This document shows, one piece after another, positions 9,215 to 18,942 of a stretch of DNA of 64,000 bases. This DNA is from JBJEDU01 sp051872395 (GTDB lineage: Bacteria > Bacillota_I > Bacilli_A > RFN20 > CAG-826): the NCBI GenBank assembly GCA_051872395.1, contig JBJEDU010000031.1, positions 3,578 through 67,577 on the forward strand, in the 5' to 3' direction. The stretch's first letter is position 1; every line of letters starts with the position of its first letter. The notes beneath the pieces are model-generated. The model ran no database searches, was not told the DNA's origin, and was given only the letters and a program-made list of their open reading frames with translations. The position numbers were made by a program, and so were the translations under genes.

Positions 9215-10371
9215 TATTTATTATCCCCCACTCCAAAATGGTCGATCGCGACCACATATACATTTCCGTCTCCATATTTTTCTTTCATTACTTTAATGAA
9301 ATTATCTTTTTTATTTTGGGGCACTAAGGTGACTATCGAACCAGCGAATCCTCCCCCATTAATTTTGGCTGCCCCTAAATTATCGGTAAGTGTATCAACA
9401 AGTGAACACGCCTCTAAAGGGGAACCGACATATGAATTTTCTACCATCATATTTTTTAAATTTTCGGCGCTTGATTTTCTCGATTCATTCATGAGTTTAA
9501 TTAATGTTTTACTATCTTTGTTTTTAATAGCGGTTTCTGCTTTTAAAACTCTTTCATTTTCTAAATAGAAATGTTTCGCTCTTAAATACACTCTTTCTTC
9601 GATTTTATCTTTGATTTGTTCGAGTTCATCTAAAGAACCTTCAATTAAAAAATTATGATTCATCGCTTTCGCGGCAGTGTACATATCTAAAGGAATTTGT
9701 GAATAGAGGTGTGACATTGTTGTATGGTCTCCACCTGTATTAACTAAAATAAATTCATAACCTTCAGTGTCAACTTTTAGTGGTTCAACTTTTGGATTAT
9801 CGATATCAGAGAAATCGATATAGACCATTCCTCCATACGCTACTCCAATTTGGTCTAATAGACCAGATTTCTTTCCATAATAATTATTTTCGGCATATTG
9901 ACCCGCTTTTGCGAGAAGCAATCTATCAATTTTATTATCGTTATAAAATTCATTAAATATTTGGCCGATTAATAATTCGAATGCCGCGGATGAAGATACC
10001 CCAGCGCCTGGGAATATTTCACTTTCCATATAAATATCTAACCCACCAATAACAAATGAATGATTTTTCAAATATGAAGCAACTCCTCTAATTAATCCTG
10101 GAGTCTTTCCTAATTCTTCTTCTTTGATTTCTAATTCATTTAAATCGACTTTGAATTCCCCATAACCTTTAGAATATACTTTGACAATATTGTCTTCTCT
10201 TTTACTAACCGCGGAATAAATAGAAATACCACATGTCGCAGCGATACATTTTCCATGATTATGGTCAGTGTGGTTACCTAATACTTCAAATCTTCCTCCA
10301 CATCGAATATTTTTAGTGGGTTCATAATTATATATTTTTTTAAATTCAGCATTTAATATTTCGTTTTTCAT
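9214..10371 (-). CDS. galK: Galactokinase
   Basis: This cytoplasmic GHMP kinase phosphorylates galactose to galactose-1-phosphate. At 385 aa it has the N-terminal galactose-binding signature in the GNHTDHNHG form (E replaced by N compared with E. coli GEHTDY), the ATP-binding loop PGAGVSSSAAFE, and the late motif INGGGFAGS. The GNHTDH variant is familiar from Firmicute galactokinases. The start codon overlaps the galT stop by 4 bp (10368-10371). It is cotranscribed with galT and galM. Confidence 0.94.
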   Translation of the reverse strand: MKNEILNAEFKKIYNYEPTKNIRCGGRFEVLGNHTDHNHGKCIAATCGISIYSAVSKREDNIVKVYSKGYGEFKVDLNELEIKEEELGKTPGLIRGVASYLKNHSFVIGGLDIYMESEIFPGAGVSSSAAFELLIGQIFNEFYNDNKIDRLLLAKAGQYAENNYYGKKSGLLDQIGVAYGGMVYIDFSDIDNPKVEPLKVDTEGYEFILVNTGGDHTTMSHLYSQIPLDMYTAAKAMNHNFLIEGSLDELEQIKDKIEERVYLRAKHFYLENERVLKAETAIKNKDSKTLIKLMNESRKSSAENLKNMMVENSYVGSPLEACSLVDTLTDNLGAAKINGGGFAGSIVTLVPQNKKDNFIKVMKEKYGDGNVYVVAIDHFGVGDNK

Positions 10372-11861
10372 AAATCTAATCCTTTAATAAATTTCTTTAA
10401 GCCATCTTGTCCTTTATCATCATTTTTAAAGACCGCGATATCATTTAAAATATTTTCGCATACTTTAAAGAGCATATCTTTCATAGAAAGATATTTTTTG
10501 GATAAAAAATCTTGATAGATATGTTCATATTTTTTCATATCGCTATCGAGAATTAGAGCGTCTTCATAACTGATTTTATTATTTAAAATATCTTCTAAAA
10601 TAGATAGTTGTCTTTTTAATCTTGCAGGTAAAACAAATAATCCCATCGCTTCAATTAATCCAATATTTTCTTGTTTGATTATTTGTCTTTCTTTTGCGAC
10701 ATGGAAAATGCCATCTGGATGTTGCTCATCAGTGCGATTATTTCTTAACATCACATAGCAAACATAGTTATCATCCGCTTTTCTTAAAATAGTGTTAATA
10801 GTGTTATGTCTTGTTTCTTCAGTATGGGAAATAATGTTATGTTCTTTTGAATCATAATTATTCCAATAATTGAATATTTTATCGACCGTTTCAACAATTT
10901 CATCTTCACTTTTAGAAACGATTTTTAATGATGTTGCCGGCCAATCGATAACCGATAATGTTATGTTTTTATTTTTAGTTTCGACAACAAAGCGATCATT
11001 AACTTTCATCATTGGAAGCATATAATGACCACCTTGGAAATGGTTATGAGTTAAAATTGAACCTCCCACAATTGGTAAGTCCGCGTTGTTTCCAATGAAG
11101 TAGTGAGGTAAGAAATTAACGAATTGACATAATGTTTTTGTATTTTCTTTTCCTACGAACATTGGTGTATGTTCTTCACTTATTAAAATGCAGTGTTCAT
11201 TATAATAACCATATGGTGAATATTGTAAATACCATGTTTTATTGTTGAGTTTTAAAGGAATTAATCGAAGATTATTTCTTGGTCCAGTTTTACTAGAACC
11301 TGAACATCCTTCATTTTCGATACATATCGCACACTTTGGATAATTAGTGTTTGTTGCATTATTTTTTAATGCTTGGGCAATGCTTCTTGTCGATTTTTCT
11401 GGCTTACTCAAATTGATAGTAACTTCTAAATCGTGATTATTAATTTGATCTTTTAAAACGATACTTTGTTCAATTTTTGTTTTTTGAACATAATTATTTT
11501 TAATCATCAAATCATAGAAATATTGGGTGGCCTCTAGTTTACTAGTTTCACTCTTTTTGAAAAATGTTTCTCTCACTACGCTTGGAAGTGGTGTGAGAGT
11601 GCCCATTATTTCGGTGATTATTTTTTCACTTTCTTTTTCATCATTTCCTTGAGCGGTTACAATATTTTTAACGATATCAATAATTTTGTCAGGAACTTCG
11701 AATTTATACGGATTAAAATCGCTGACCATTTCTTCGTAGTCAGTAATATGTAATTTATTCATTAAATAATTACGCATATATATTTCATCATCTTCGTTTA
11801 AATAAAGATGGGCTTTCGCGTATTTTAATAATATATTTACGATATATTTATTATTTTCCAT
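10368..11861 (-). CDS. galT: UTP-hexose-1-phosphate uridylyltransferase, class 2
   Basis: This enzyme exchanges UMP between UDP-glucose and galactose-1-phosphate. At 497 aa it is the long Firmicute-type GalT; the active-site histidine region is THNHFQGGHYMLPM. The frame stays open to a GTG at 11894, but the ATG at 11861 is preferred because GAGGTTGG lies just before it and it gives the usual family length (start MENNKYIVNILL). It is the first gene of the galTKM operon, and its upstream region holds several repeats that may be operators. Confidence 0.94.
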   Translation of the reverse strand: MENNKYIVNILLKYAKAHLYLNEDDEIYMRNYLMNKLHITDYEEMVSDFNPYKFEVPDKIIDIVKNIVTAQGNDEKESEKIITEIMGTLTPLPSVVRETFFKKSETSKLEATQYFYDLMIKNNYVQKTKIEQSIVLKDQINNHDLEVTINLSKPEKSTRSIAQALKNNATNTNYPKCAICIENEGCSGSSKTGPRNNLRLIPLKLNNKTWYLQYSPYGYYNEHCILISEEHTPMFVGKENTKTLCQFVNFLPHYFIGNNADLPIVGGSILTHNHFQGGHYMLPMMKVNDRFVVETKNKNITLSVIDWPATSLKIVSKSEDEIVETVDKIFNYWNNYDSKEHNIISHTEETRHNTINTILRKADDNYVCYVMLRNNRTDEQHPDGIFHVAKERQIIKQENIGLIEAMGLFVLPARLKRQLSILEDILNNKISYEDALILDSDMKKYEHIYQDFLSKKYLSMKDMLFKVCENILNDIAVFKNDDKGQDGLKKFIKGLDL

Positions 11862-12113
11862 AAATTTTACCAACCTCGAATATAAATATATCACGAGTGA
11901 AGTTGTTTAGAAACACATTATTAATTTATAAATTAATGTTGTTTAAAATTGCTTTAAAAATTAACAATAATTGCTGTGAATTGCTTAAAATATTTGATTG
12001 TTTATTATTGAACTAGTTCATATAAAAAACAATAATAGAATGCAGTGAATGATATTATAGAAAGTAATATTTGTTTCTTAAATTAAAGTTTTTAATTTAT
12101 AATAGATAATACT
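11862..12113. promoter_or_regulatory. Divergent control region galT / gdpP
   Basis: This 252-bp spacer separates two divergent genes. It contains a perfect 18-bp AT-only palindrome (11920-11937), three direct copies of AATTGCT (11947-11953, 11969-11975, 11979-11985) and a perfect 12-bp palindrome TGAACTAGTTCA (12009-12020). A TATAAT hexamer at 12098-12103 sits 10 nt before the gdpP ATG. The repeats could be operators for a sugar-responsive repressor of the gal operon; no regulator gene is adjacent. Confidence 0.5.
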
Positions 12114-14153
12114 ATGGGAAAGACAATTAAAAGAATTAAATTAGTGGCAACAATTCTCATATTGATTCAAATTATTGGATTGATTGTTTTCGCTATATTT
12201 TATTTTGAGAATCTTTACTCATTTAAGGAAATCATCAAACCAGAGTATTTAATTATCGGGGCTTCATGTCTAGTTTTCTTTGATATTTTATTTACTTGGT
12301 TTTCGATATTAAAAATTTCTTCACTTCGTAAGAAGAGCGATTTAAAAGCCGCGGAAGTTATTGGTAGCGATATTCAAGAAGCCTACAATTTCGCTCAAAT
12401 CGGTTTAGCGGTCACTGATGATAATGATATGGTTTTATGGACTAACGATTTATTTAAAGACCGTCATATTGAAATTATCGATTTAAACATTATTGATTGG
12501 CATAATGAATTGAGAAGTTTAAAGGATAATCCTAACCCAGATAAAACAGTAAAAGTCATTATCAATTCAAGAAATTATCAAGTTAAATTCCTTCTTGAAG
12601 CTGGCTTATGGATATTCAAAGATGTCACTGATTTTGAATCAGTGTATAAATATAGTAAAGATCAAGCTCCTGTTCTTGGTGTTTTAACTATTGATAATTA
12701 TCAAGATGTTACCCATGGTGAAGATGATTTTAATGATACCTTAACAAGAATTAAAAACGTCATTTTCAATTACATGAAAGAATATGGAGTTTTATTAAGA
12801 AAATTTAAAGATGATTCTTATTCGTTAATTTGTAATTATTTGTCATTTGAAAAAATGAAAGAAGATAAATTTTCCATCGTTGACAAAGTGAGAGAAATAA
12901 GTGAAGGCACTGATAATCCATTGACTATTTCTATTGGTTTAGCGAGAGATTTCCCTGATGTTGTGAAATTAAACGACCTCGCTAACGAGGCACTTGATAT
13001 TGCAATTAGTCGTGGTGGTGACCAAATTGTTGTCAATGTCTATGGACAAGAAATGGAATTTATCGGTGGTAAGAGCGAAGCTCAAGAAAAACGAAATAGA
13101 GTAAAAATTAGAGTTTACGCTGATTCAATTTTAGGTTTGATTAGAAACTCAGCGAAAGTATTTGTCATGGGACATACCGAAATGGATATGGATGCTTTAG
13201 GCGCATGTCTTGGTATTTTAGCGATGTGTAATCGATTAGATAAACCAGCGAAAGCGGTCGTCGATTTAAAATTCACCGAGCAAAAAACTCGTGGAGCAAT
13301 AACTTCATTATTTTCACGAGAAAAAATGGAAGAAACTTTTATTTCACCAAAAGAAGCATTAGATAAAATCACTCCCGATACACTTCTTATCGTCTGTGAT
13401 GTTCACGCACCAAAAATGACGATGGCACCTCAACTTTTAGAACATTGTTCAAAAGTTATTGTCATTGACCATCATCGCCGCGCTGAAGAATTTATTGAAA
13501 GTCCTGTATTCTCTCACATCGATACTTCAGCGAGTTCATCATGTGAACTAATTGCTGAACTTATTCGATTTGCTTCTTTAAATCCACGCATTGAATTACC
13601 TCAAACCTTCGCAACAATTATGTTAAGTGGAATATTTTTAGATTCTTCGTATTTTAAAAGTAATCATACCGGAATGAGAACTTTTGAAGCCTGCACCATT
13701 TTAAAAGAATATGGCGCAGATAACTCTTTAGCGGATGATTTACTTAAAGATGATTTTGAAGAATATCAAACAGTGACTGATATTGTTCATAAAATAGTTA
13801 CCCCATATGCTGGAGTGGTTTATTCTCTCGCTGATGATCGTATTTATGATAGTGCAACTTTAGCGAAAGCGGCGAATGCTTGCTTAACTATGAAAGGTAT
13901 CCATGCTGCGTTCGTCATTGGTAAAGCGACAAGTAAAGATGTTCGAGTATCTTGTCGAAGCGATGGTTCAGTCAATGTTCAATTTTTAGCCGAGAAGATG
14001 GGTGCTGGTGGGGGTCATTTCACTTCCGCGGCAGTGTATTTTGAAAAAGCTTCTGTTGAAGCTGTTAAAGAACAATTATTAAATGTGTTAAGTCAATATC
14101 TCGCTGATGCGAGAAATGATGCAAGAACAAGAAGTAGAATCGAGGACAATTAA
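12114..14153 (+). CDS. gdpP: Cyclic-di-AMP phosphodiesterase GdpP
   Basis: This membrane-bound enzyme degrades c-di-AMP, the second messenger of potassium and osmotic control. The 679-aa protein has two N-terminal membrane segments (about 9-30 and 43-65), a PAS-like region, a degenerate GGDEF domain (about 180-315) and a DHH/DHHA1 phosphodiesterase. Metal-ligand motifs are visible: GHTEMDMDALG, CDVHAPK, VIDHHRR and the late GAGGGHF. Linkage to rplI and dnaB matches Bacillus yybT-rplI-dnaC. TATAAT lies 10 nt before the ATG and there is no Shine-Dalgarno sequence, so the mRNA may be nearly leaderless. Confidence 0.96.
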   Translation: MGKTIKRIKLVATILILIQIIGLIVFAIFYFENLYSFKEIIKPEYLIIGASCLVFFDILFTWFSILKISSLRKKSDLKAAEVIGSDIQEAYNFAQIGLAVTDDNDMVLWTNDLFKDRHIEIIDLNIIDWHNELRSLKDNPNPDKTVKVIINSRNYQVKFLLEAGLWIFKDVTDFESVYKYSKDQAPVLGVLTIDNYQDVTHGEDDFNDTLTRIKNVIFNYMKEYGVLLRKFKDDSYSLICNYLSFEKMKEDKFSIVDKVREISEGTDNPLTISIGLARDFPDVVKLNDLANEALDIAISRGGDQIVVNVYGQEMEFIGGKSEAQEKRNRVKIRVYADSILGLIRNSAKVFVMGHTEMDMDALGACLGILAMCNRLDKPAKAVVDLKFTEQKTRGAITSLFSREKMEETFISPKEALDKITPDTLLIVCDVHAPKMTMAPQLLEHCSKVIVIDHHRRAEEFIESPVFSHIDTSASSSCELIAELIRFASLNPRIELPQTFATIMLSGIFLDSSYFKSNHTGMRTFEACTILKEYGADNSLADDLLKDDFEEYQTVTDIVHKIVTPYAGVVYSLADDRIYDSATLAKAANACLTMKGIHAAFVIGKATSKDVRVSCRSDGSVNVQFLAEKMGAGGGHFTSAAVYFEKASVEAVKEQLLNVLSQYLADARNDARTRSRIEDN

Positions 14154-14154
14154 T

Positions 14155-14607
14155 ATGAAAGTAATATTATTGCAAGATGTCAAAGGTGTGGGAAAGAAAT
14201 CTCAAATCGTGGAAGTAAGCGATGGCTATGCTTTAAATTTTCTTTTGCCTCGTCGCCTCGCAGTTAAAGAAACAACCAAATCAGTGGAAATATTAGAAAA
14301 ACAAAAATTAGATGCGAAAATATTAGATGAAACTAATCGAAAAAACGCTGAAGAATTGAAAGAAAAATTAACTTCAATCACTTTAGAATTTAAAGCGAAA
14401 AGTGGAAAAGATGGAAAGATGTTTGGTTCAATTTCATTGAAACAAATTGAACAAGAGTTATTAGACAAACATCATATTACCATCGACAAAAGAAAATTCA
14501 TTGACAAAGGCCCAGTGTCTAGTTTTGGATATACGAGATTAAAAATCGAATTATATAAAGGTGTTGTTGGTGTCATTAATGTTCACATCGACACGGAAGG
14601 AAAATAA
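14155..14607 (+). CDS. rplI: 50S ribosomal protein L9
   Basis: L9 binds 23S rRNA and helps frame maintenance. The protein is 150 aa and starts MKVILLQDVKGVGKKSQIVEVSDGYA, the conserved N-terminal globular domain. A long charged helix follows, then the C-terminal domain (KSGKDGKMFGSIS). The frame is open from 14107, but the ATG at 14155 gives the family length and follows GAGGACAATTA; it begins one base after the gdpP stop. Confidence 0.97.
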   Translation: MKVILLQDVKGVGKKSQIVEVSDGYALNFLLPRRLAVKETTKSVEILEKQKLDAKILDETNRKNAEELKEKLTSITLEFKAKSGKDGKMFGSISLKQIEQELLDKHHITIDKRKFIDKGPVSSFGYTRLKIELYKGVVGVINVHIDTEGK

Positions 14608-14608
14608 T

Positions 14609-16114
14609 ATGCCAGTAAATCACGACGCTCTTCCACATAATATCGAGGCTGAAAAAGCAGTTCTCGGTTCAACTTTTTTAAGTAAAAACGCTGTTTTAAA
14701 TGTTGTCAGTTCTTTGACTGAGGAAGATTTTTATTTATCAAAACATCAAACTATTTTTAAAGCTATTGTTCAATGTGTAAATAATGATTCTCCTGTTGAT
14801 ATTCTTTCAGTCACAAACGAATTAATTAATCGAAAAGAATTAGATATTGTTGGTGGAGTTAATTACTTAAAAGAATGTAGTGATTCAATGGTTGCCTTAG
14901 CGAGTTTAGATTATTATATTTCCGTTTTAATCGATCATAGTGTGCTTCGCAAATTATTAAAAACTATTAGAAATATTGATGAAGATTATACTGGCAAAGA
15001 TATTGGAGAAATCAATGATTTCATTTTAACTTCTTTAGAAAAGATTCAAAAATCAGTCGATCGAAGAAGAGTGTCTTCTTTCCATACGACAAAAGAAATT
15101 GGTGAAGTAATTAAAGAACAAATGAAAACTATCAAATCTAAAGAAGGAAGCGAAGAGGAAGAAATAACTGGTATCAATACTGGCTTTGAAAAAATCAATT
15201 CTTTAACTAATGGGTTTCAACCTTCTGAACTTATTATCGTTGCTGCCAGGCCAAGCGTTGGTAAAACAACTTTGGCCATGAATTTTGCTTACAATGCAGC
15301 GACATTAAATAATGTCGCGGTCGCTATATTTTCTTTAGAAATGTCTAAGGAACAATTAGTTAAAAAATTAATAGCGAAAGAATCTTGCGTCTCATTAAAA
15401 TCGATTAACTTAGGAAGAATAATGGGCAAAGATAGAACAAACGTCGCCGCTGCTATTGAAGAAATTCAAAATGCAAAAATATTTATTGATGACACTCCTG
15501 GATTAAATTTGATGGATATCATCGCAAAAAGTAAAAAATTACAATCTTCTGAACCTTCTTTAGGAATGGTTGTTATCGATTATTTAGGTCTTATTGAGTT
15601 ATCAAATGATGGAAAGAAAACTGCGCAAGAAAATCGTCAAGAAGCAGTAAGAAAAATTTCTGGCGCTTTAAAACAATTAGCGAGAGATTTAAAAGTTCCA
15701 GTCATCGTCGTTTCTCAATTATCTCGTTCAGTTGAGGGTAGAGATAATAAAAGACCAATGCTTTCTGATTTGAGAGATTCTGGTTCTATTGAACAAGATG
15801 CGGATGTTGTCATGCTTTTATATCGTGGCGATTATTATAAAGATTATCAAAAGAGTTCAGTCGCTAATAAAAAGACTAGTCAATTAACTTCGACTGATCG
15901 TTATGAATTAGCGAGAAAACAAAAAGAAAAAGAATTAGGACAAGAGATTCCTGGCAATGCAAGTTATGTTGAAGTAAATATTGCAAAAAACAGAAACGCT
16001 CGAGTTGGAAAAGCTGGATTATTCTTCTACAAAGAATTTGCGAGATTTGATTCCCCTTCGAAAGAATGGGAAGAAGCCATGTTAGCGGTTAGTAATGATA
16101 CTGGAGATGAATAA
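14609..16114 (+). CDS. dnaB: Replicative DNA helicase DnaB
   Basis: This hexameric helicase unwinds DNA at the fork. An N-terminal primase-interacting domain (starting NIEAEKAVLGS) spans about residues 8-110, and a RecA-like ATPase follows: Walker A ARPSVGKTT, FSLEMSKEQL, VVIDYLGLI (Walker B), QLSRSVEGR, and the R-finger region KNRNARVG. The length of 501 aa is slightly above the usual 450 because of a short insertion near YYKDYQKSSVANKKTSQL. The start at 14609 follows GGAAGG and lies directly after rplI; the open frame upstream overlaps rplI and is not needed. Confidence 0.96.
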   Translation: MPVNHDALPHNIEAEKAVLGSTFLSKNAVLNVVSSLTEEDFYLSKHQTIFKAIVQCVNNDSPVDILSVTNELINRKELDIVGGVNYLKECSDSMVALASLDYYISVLIDHSVLRKLLKTIRNIDEDYTGKDIGEINDFILTSLEKIQKSVDRRRVSSFHTTKEIGEVIKEQMKTIKSKEGSEEEEITGINTGFEKINSLTNGFQPSELIIVAARPSVGKTTLAMNFAYNAATLNNVAVAIFSLEMSKEQLVKKLIAKESCVSLKSINLGRIMGKDRTNVAAAIEEIQNAKIFIDDTPGLNLMDIIAKSKKLQSSEPSLGMVVIDYLGLIELSNDGKKTAQENRQEAVRKISGALKQLARDLKVPVIVVSQLSRSVEGRDNKRPMLSDLRDSGSIEQDADVVMLLYRGDYYKDYQKSSVANKKTSQLTSTDRYELARKQKEKELGQEIPGNASYVEVNIAKNRNARVGKAGLFFYKEFARFDSPSKEWEEAMLAVSNDTGDE

Positions 16115-16866
16115 TGTACTTTAACATTATTTCATCTGGTAGCAAAGGTAACGCTACAATTGTCGTTCATAAAAACACGGTTATTTTAATAGATATAGGA
16201 ATTACTAATAAACTTTTGTTGGAACAATTAGATTCCTTAAATTTAAGTATTAATGATATATCTGCAACTTTAATTACTCATGATCACACTGACCATATTT
16301 CTGGTATTAGATTTGTGAAGATGACTAATGCGTATGCTTTAGAAGGCACTCTTCCTTCTTTGGGTAATGTTATTAAGCCTTTCGTTCCTTTTTATATTGA
16401 TGATATTAAAATAACTGCAGTGCCAACAAGTCATGACGCGACTAATCCATGTGGATATGTTTTAGAAGTTGATGATATCAAATTAGTGTACATTACAGAT
16501 ACTGGCAAAATTGATGAAGAAATCATTCAATATTTAACTAATCCAGCTTATTTAATTATTGAATGTAATCATGATATTTCAATGTTATTAAAGACTAATA
16601 GACCTTTAGAACTTAAAGATAGAATCTTATCTTCTTATGGTCATTTATGTAATGAAGATTCAGCGTTTTATGCTTCAAGAATTGTCGGAGATAAAACTAA
16701 AGAAATCGTTTTAGCGCATATTTCTGAAGAGGCGAATACTCCCGATTTAGCGATTAATGCTTATAAAAATGTTTTCTCTTATTTTAATATTGATATTAAT
16801 AAATTTAAGATTACTGTCGCGAATCAACATTATCGTTATATTGGGGGTGAATATAATGAAAATTAA
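16114..16866 (+). CDS. walJ: Metallo-beta-lactamase-fold protein, WalJ/YycJ family
   Basis: This 250-aa protein has the metal-binding motif THDHTDH (residues about 56-62), a second His in TSHDATNPCG, and Asp in YITDTGK, the ligands of an MBL-fold phosphodiesterase or nuclease. The start ISSGSKGNATIV is characteristic of YycJ/WalJ. In Bacillus this gene lies with walRK and rlmH; here it sits between dnaB and rlmH with no two-component system. The start codon shares one base with the dnaB stop. Confidence 0.88.
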   Translation: MYFNIISSGSKGNATIVVHKNTVILIDIGITNKLLLEQLDSLNLSINDISATLITHDHTDHISGIRFVKMTNAYALEGTLPSLGNVIKPFVPFYIDDIKITAVPTSHDATNPCGYVLEVDDIKLVYITDTGKIDEEIIQYLTNPAYLIIECNHDISMLLKTNRPLELKDRILSSYGHLCNEDSAFYASRIVGDKTKEIVLAHISEEANTPDLAINAYKNVFSYFNIDINKFKITVANQHYRYIGGEYNEN

Positions 16867-17332
16867 TGTTATCGCGGTTGGTAAAATTAAAGAAGATTAC
16901 CTAAAAATGGGTATTAATGAATATTTGAAAAGATTGTCTAGCTTCGCTAATGTTGAAATTATTGAAGTTAATGATTCACCTATAAAAAATGACACTCCTT
17001 CTGAAATAAAAAAAGTTTTAGAAAGTGAAGGGGAAAGAATATTAAAACATATTAAAAGTGATGATTATGTCATTGGTTTAGATTTAAATAAAAAGCAATT
17101 TGATTCTATCGAGTTCGCCTCTTATATCGATAAAGCGTTTGTGAAAGGAAATTCATCAATCACTTTTGTTATTGGTGGTTCCTATGGATTTTCTTTACCA
17201 GTAAAAGAAAGATTTAATGATTCTTTTTCTTTAAGTAAAATGACTTTTATTCATCAAATGACTAGATTAATATTATTAGAGCAAATATATCGTGCATTTA
17301 AAATTAATAGAAATGAGACTTATCACAAATGA
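16856..17332 (+). CDS. rlmH: 23S rRNA pseudouridine-1915 N3-methyltransferase
   Basis: RlmH methylates pseudouridine 1915 in helix 69 of 23S rRNA. At 158 aa it is the standard size and has the SPOUT C-terminal knot (FVIGGSYGFS, then SKMTFIHQMTRLILLEQIYRAFKI). The frame extends up to 16757, but the ATG at 16856 follows GGGGGTGA, overlaps walJ by 11 bp and gives the canonical start MKINVIAVGKIKEDYL. Confidence 0.96.
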   Translation: MKINVIAVGKIKEDYLKMGINEYLKRLSSFANVEIIEVNDSPIKNDTPSEIKKVLESEGERILKHIKSDDYVIGLDLNKKQFDSIEFASYIDKAFVKGNSSITFVIGGSYGFSLPVKERFNDSFSLSKMTFIHQMTRLILLEQIYRAFKINRNETYHK

Positions 17333-17670
17333 AAAAGTACGAAGAATTTAATCAATTTGAAATGGGGTTTGATAAAGATAATCCATTCTCTACCTTATAT
17401 ATTATTAATAAAGATACAATGTTTTATATTGAACCAGCCTTTTATTCACAATTAAAAGGTTTTAAAGAAAGACATGAAGATAAATATCATCTCATTATTG
17501 AAGAGATGATTCGTCTTGTGAAAAAGAATAAAAAAATAATTTTTACCGCGAATTTTGAAACTCCTCAAACAGAAAAAGAAGGTTTTATTTATTTAGAAAT
17601 TACCGATGTTACTGACCCACTTCATATTTATGTTGAAGATAAATCTCGTGGTTCAGATTATGGCGATTAA
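17329..17670 (+). CDS. Unrecognised 113-aa soluble protein
   Basis: I do not recognise this family. The protein is acidic, has no signal peptide or membrane segment, and looks like an alpha/beta fold with a short central helix (KYHLIIEEMIRLVKKN) between beta-rich ends. Its start overlaps the rlmH stop by 4 bp (ATGA), so it is the last gene of the gdpP-rlmH operon and is probably co-translated with rlmH. A weak AT-rich hairpin follows at about 17677-17706. Confidence 0.7.
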   Translation: MKKYEEFNQFEMGFDKDNPFSTLYIINKDTMFYIEPAFYSQLKGFKERHEDKYHLIIEEMIRLVKKNKKIIFTANFETPQTEKEGFIYLEITDVTDPLHIYVEDKSRGSDYGD

Positions 17671-17707
17671 ATAAAACCTTCTAATTATTTTAATAGATTA
17701 TAATTTT

Positions 17708-18823
17708 TTAATATTGTGGGCGAAGTTGACGCATGGACATCCACATAGTTCTAAGTCCTAATAGTGCGATAAAGAACATGACAGCGTAATTAGATAACAT
17801 AAAGCCTAAAATCATCGCTAAAAGGGCAGGACAGAAACTTGACCATGCATTAATTTTTTGACATGTAAAGAACGATAGATATCTAAATGGATTTTTCTTT
17901 CCTCTAGTAAGTAAGAATAACATCAATCCCATAAAGAATGACAAGAGAATATAAATGCCTAAAAACACTAAAGTTGAAGTAGTTAATGAATTACTTCTAC
18001 TTGTCAAATAACTTAAATCAAATGATTTTTTCCAATTGTTAAAGACACCATTTAAATAAGTTTCGTTTACTAATAATTCATTTTTGTTTTCTAAAGTGAC
18101 AATAACATTATTATCTCCATCTTTGACCGTTAATAAATCACTTAATAATGATAAACCAACACTGTGATGCGCCCAGTTACCACCAGAAGTCGCTGAAGAT
18201 TCGGTAGAATTAGCCTTCATTAAGCAAGCATAAATACCTTCTTTATACATGATGATATATGAAGGTCGATATTTAACAATTTCTTCTTCGCTTGTAGATT
18301 CTTCTTCCTCTTCACTTGTTGCGGTGTTATCTTCTTCATTAATTGAATTAAGAATATATGTTTTAGATTTGATAGAATCTAATAAATCAGATAAGCTATT
18401 TTCTTTTGCGCTGGTACTTCTAACAGAATAATAAATTTCTAAATCAATCATATTAGTTTCACTGTTAATATAACGAATAAGAGGAATCTTATCTTCTTCA
18501 ACAGTTGGATTAAGTTGATTATCATCTTTGTATCCAATTAAATGATGATCTTCGTTGATTTTAAATTCATAACCGTTTAAATATAAATCAATAGTGGAAG
18601 ATGTTAATGATTTTTCTAATCCATATGTGGTTTTAGCAATAAACTGTGAACCATAACTATTTGCAGTTTGGACCATAATTGGAATAATTGGAATAAATAC
18701 TGCAAGTAAAAAAGAAATTAACGCCATCCACCAAGGCAGTGTTTTTCCAGCTTCAATCGCTTTCGCGTTTGAAAATAAAGAGCCGAATATATTTGATAAA
18801 TTTGTTTTTGTTTTTGCTTTCAT
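17708..18823 (-). CDS. Unrecognised membrane protein with acidic outer domain
   Basis: The 371-aa protein starts after a good GGAGGTCGT site. One membrane segment (about 30-52) is followed by a non-membrane region of more than 200 residues containing a Glu/Ser-rich stretch (about 162-182). Two or three membrane segments lie near the C-terminus (about 283-308 and 328-360). The layout resembles DUF1189-like membrane proteins, but I cannot confirm that. It appears to be a single-gene unit, convergent with the rlmH operon. Confidence 0.65.
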   Translation of the reverse strand: MKAKTKTNLSNIFGSLFSNAKAIEAGKTLPWWMALISFLLAVFIPIIPIMVQTANSYGSQFIAKTTYGLEKSLTSSTIDLYLNGYEFKINEDHHLIGYKDDNQLNPTVEEDKIPLIRYINSETNMIDLEIYYSVRSTSAKENSLSDLLDSIKSKTYILNSINEEDNTATSEEEEESTSEEEIVKYRPSYIIMYKEGIYACLMKANSTESSATSGGNWAHHSVGLSLLSDLLTVKDGDNNVIVTLENKNELLVNETYLNGVFNNWKKSFDLSYLTSRSNSLTTSTLVFLGIYILLSFFMGLMLFLLTRGKKNPFRYLSFFTCQKINAWSSFCPALLAMILGFMLSNYAVMFFIALLGLRTMWMSMRQLRPQY

Positions 18824-18942
18824 ACGACCTCCAAAAGAGTTAAGAGTTAAAAGATTGCAATTAATATTTTACATTATTTTTTATTCAAAAAATATCTTTA
18901 TTTATTTCTAGTTTTTAATAAGAAAAATATCGATGGAATATT

